Assembly (NCBI GenBank): GCA_009377695.1
Contig: WHTP01000039.1
Location: forward strand, 1-42,474
Direction of reading: 5' to 3'
DNA length: 42,474 nucleotides
From: Hyphomicrobiales bacterium
GTDB lineage: Bacteria; Pseudomonadota; Alphaproteobacteria; Rhizobiales; Xanthobacteraceae
The notes under the pieces were generated by a model. It saw only the letters and a list, made by a program, of their open reading frames with translations, had not been told where the DNA came from and did no database searches. Every line of letters begins with the position of its first letter. Within the stretch, counting starts at the first letter, position 1. A program made the position numbers and the translations under genes. This document shows positions 41,853 through 42,474 of the stretch, piece after piece.

Positions 41853-41881
41853 GTGCCCTCTCCCCCTGAGGGAGAGGGCAC
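41853..41881. terminator. CCCTCTCCC hairpin between convergent genes
   Basis: GTGCCCTCTCCC (41853-41864) pairs perfectly with GGGAGAGGGCAC (41870-41881) over 12 bp with a 5-nt loop. It lies between the alcohol dehydrogenase and the convergent LVIVD-type gene and belongs to the same family as the large repeat at 16493-16592. It could end both transcripts. Confidence 0.6.
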
Positions 41882-41925
41882 AATAATCAGGCCGCCGCTC
41901 GCGGCGGCGTTGTCGTTGAGCGCAC

Positions 41926-42474
41926 TCAATTCGGCGGTAAGCCCGCAATCGCGCGCGCTTCGCCGGTGAGTTCGAGGATGTGCAGCCCCGTGTTGGAGCG
42001 GTCCGCGAGATAGATGTAGCCGCGGTCGTCGGTCTCTGCGTTGTTGCTCTGAATCATCGCGTTGCTGCAGCGCTTCTCGCCGCGGATCACGCCGCAGCGT
42101 TGCACCGTGGCTTCGCTGATCGGCGGAATGAAGTAGGCAACCTCTTTCGGCTGATAGGGGTTGCGGACATCGAGCACGCGGACCCCGGCATTGAAGTACG
42201 TGATGAACGTCAGCTTCTGGTAGTAGGGTGGTCCCATGTCCTCGTTGGAGGAATGCGCCCCGAAGCGCCCACCCCGTGTGCAGAAATTCCCGCTCGCCTC
42301 CGGCACCGTCCAGTTCGACACCACCATGGGCCTGTTCTCGATGGTGGTTTCGACGAACCACACCATCTGGCGCGCCTCGCCGCATTCTTCCCGGAACGTC
42401 TCGTTGACGACCATGACGAACTCGCGGTCGCCCTTGTCGGCGTCCTTGGCGAATTCCTGGATCTTGATGCGGCC
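41926..42474 (-). CDS. LVIVD-type beta-propeller protein (5' end outside window)
   Basis: The last 182 residues of a protein whose frame stays open to the window edge. GVRVLDVRNPYQPKEVAYF is the LVIVD-type repeat (V..LDV.NP..P.....), YIYLADRSNTGLHILELTG is a second repeat, and the part before has cysteines (EECGE, NFCTRGG, QRCG) consistent with a secreted propeller. These proteins bind ligands or surfaces; no enzymatic role is established. It ends 45 bases from the CCCTCTCCC hairpin. Confidence 0.8.
   Translation of the reverse strand, partial: GRIKIQEFAKDADKGDREFVMVVNETFREECGEARQMVWFVETTIENRPMVVSNWTVPEASGNFCTRGGRFGAHSSNEDMGPPYYQKLTFITYFNAGVRVLDVRNPYQPKEVAYFIPPISEATVQRCGVIRGEKRCSNAMIQSNNAETDDRGYIYLADRSNTGLHILELTGEARAIAGLPPN

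Overview
This GC-rich window reads as chromosome of an alphaproteobacterium of the Hyphomicrobiales, most likely the Bradyrhizobium/Rhodopseudomonas/Pseudolabrys group. The clues are the sdhE-mfd pair next to recG, an HspQ, an IalB-type protein, a cyclic beta-(1,3)(1,6)-glucan locus of the Bradyrhizobium ndvB/ndvC type, tandem Bug-family solute-binding proteins, a NepR-like peptide and rhizobial intergenic palindromes. No phage, CRISPR array, transposase or integrase gene was recognised.

Layout. 1-4.4 kb: end of a UbiH-like FAD hydroxylase, a frameshifted metallophosphoesterase, two tandem Bug proteins, and hspQ. 4.6-11.9 kb: an IalB-like protein, a peptide-type ABC binding protein, two degenerate enzymes side by side (an ANL-fold protein without its ATP loop and a GGDEF-like protein without GGDEF), a FrnE-like DsbA protein and an exported RidA-like protein. 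12-23 kb: housekeeping core with mfd, sdhE, a GlcG/HbpS-like gene, recG, a DUF502 membrane protein, glmS and glmU. 23-30 kb: a frameshifted SPOR-like gene, a small membrane protein and the glucan locus (ndvC-like, a small secreted protein, ndvB-like), then a small unknown gene. 30-31.3 kb: an M20 amidohydrolase.

31.5-38.4 kb: a candidate genomic island. It starts at an intact tRNA-Lys(TTT) and ends at a 38-nt near-copy of the 3' half of that tRNA, the layout left by site-specific integration. It carries two small paralogous proteins with duplicated leader DNA, a NepR-like peptide with an EcfG-type promoter match upstream, and a tight four-gene operon: arylsulfotransferase-like protein, small membrane protein, larger membrane protein and P-loop sulfotransferase. 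The operon is the best candidate for a little-described system. I infer a membrane-linked sulfate-transfer pathway; the substrate cannot be read from the sequence.

38.6-42.5 kb: a Cys-motif unknown, a small membrane ORF, a 3-hydroxybenzoate 6-hydroxylase-like flavoprotein paired with a zinc alcohol dehydrogenase, and the end of an LVIVD-type protein running off the window.

The most striking non-coding signal is a 164-166 bp repeat made of two hairpin units, each bounded by CTAG-like ends. It occurs three times (22987, 29446, 39273), in both orientations, and one stem carries a compensated base-pair change between copies.
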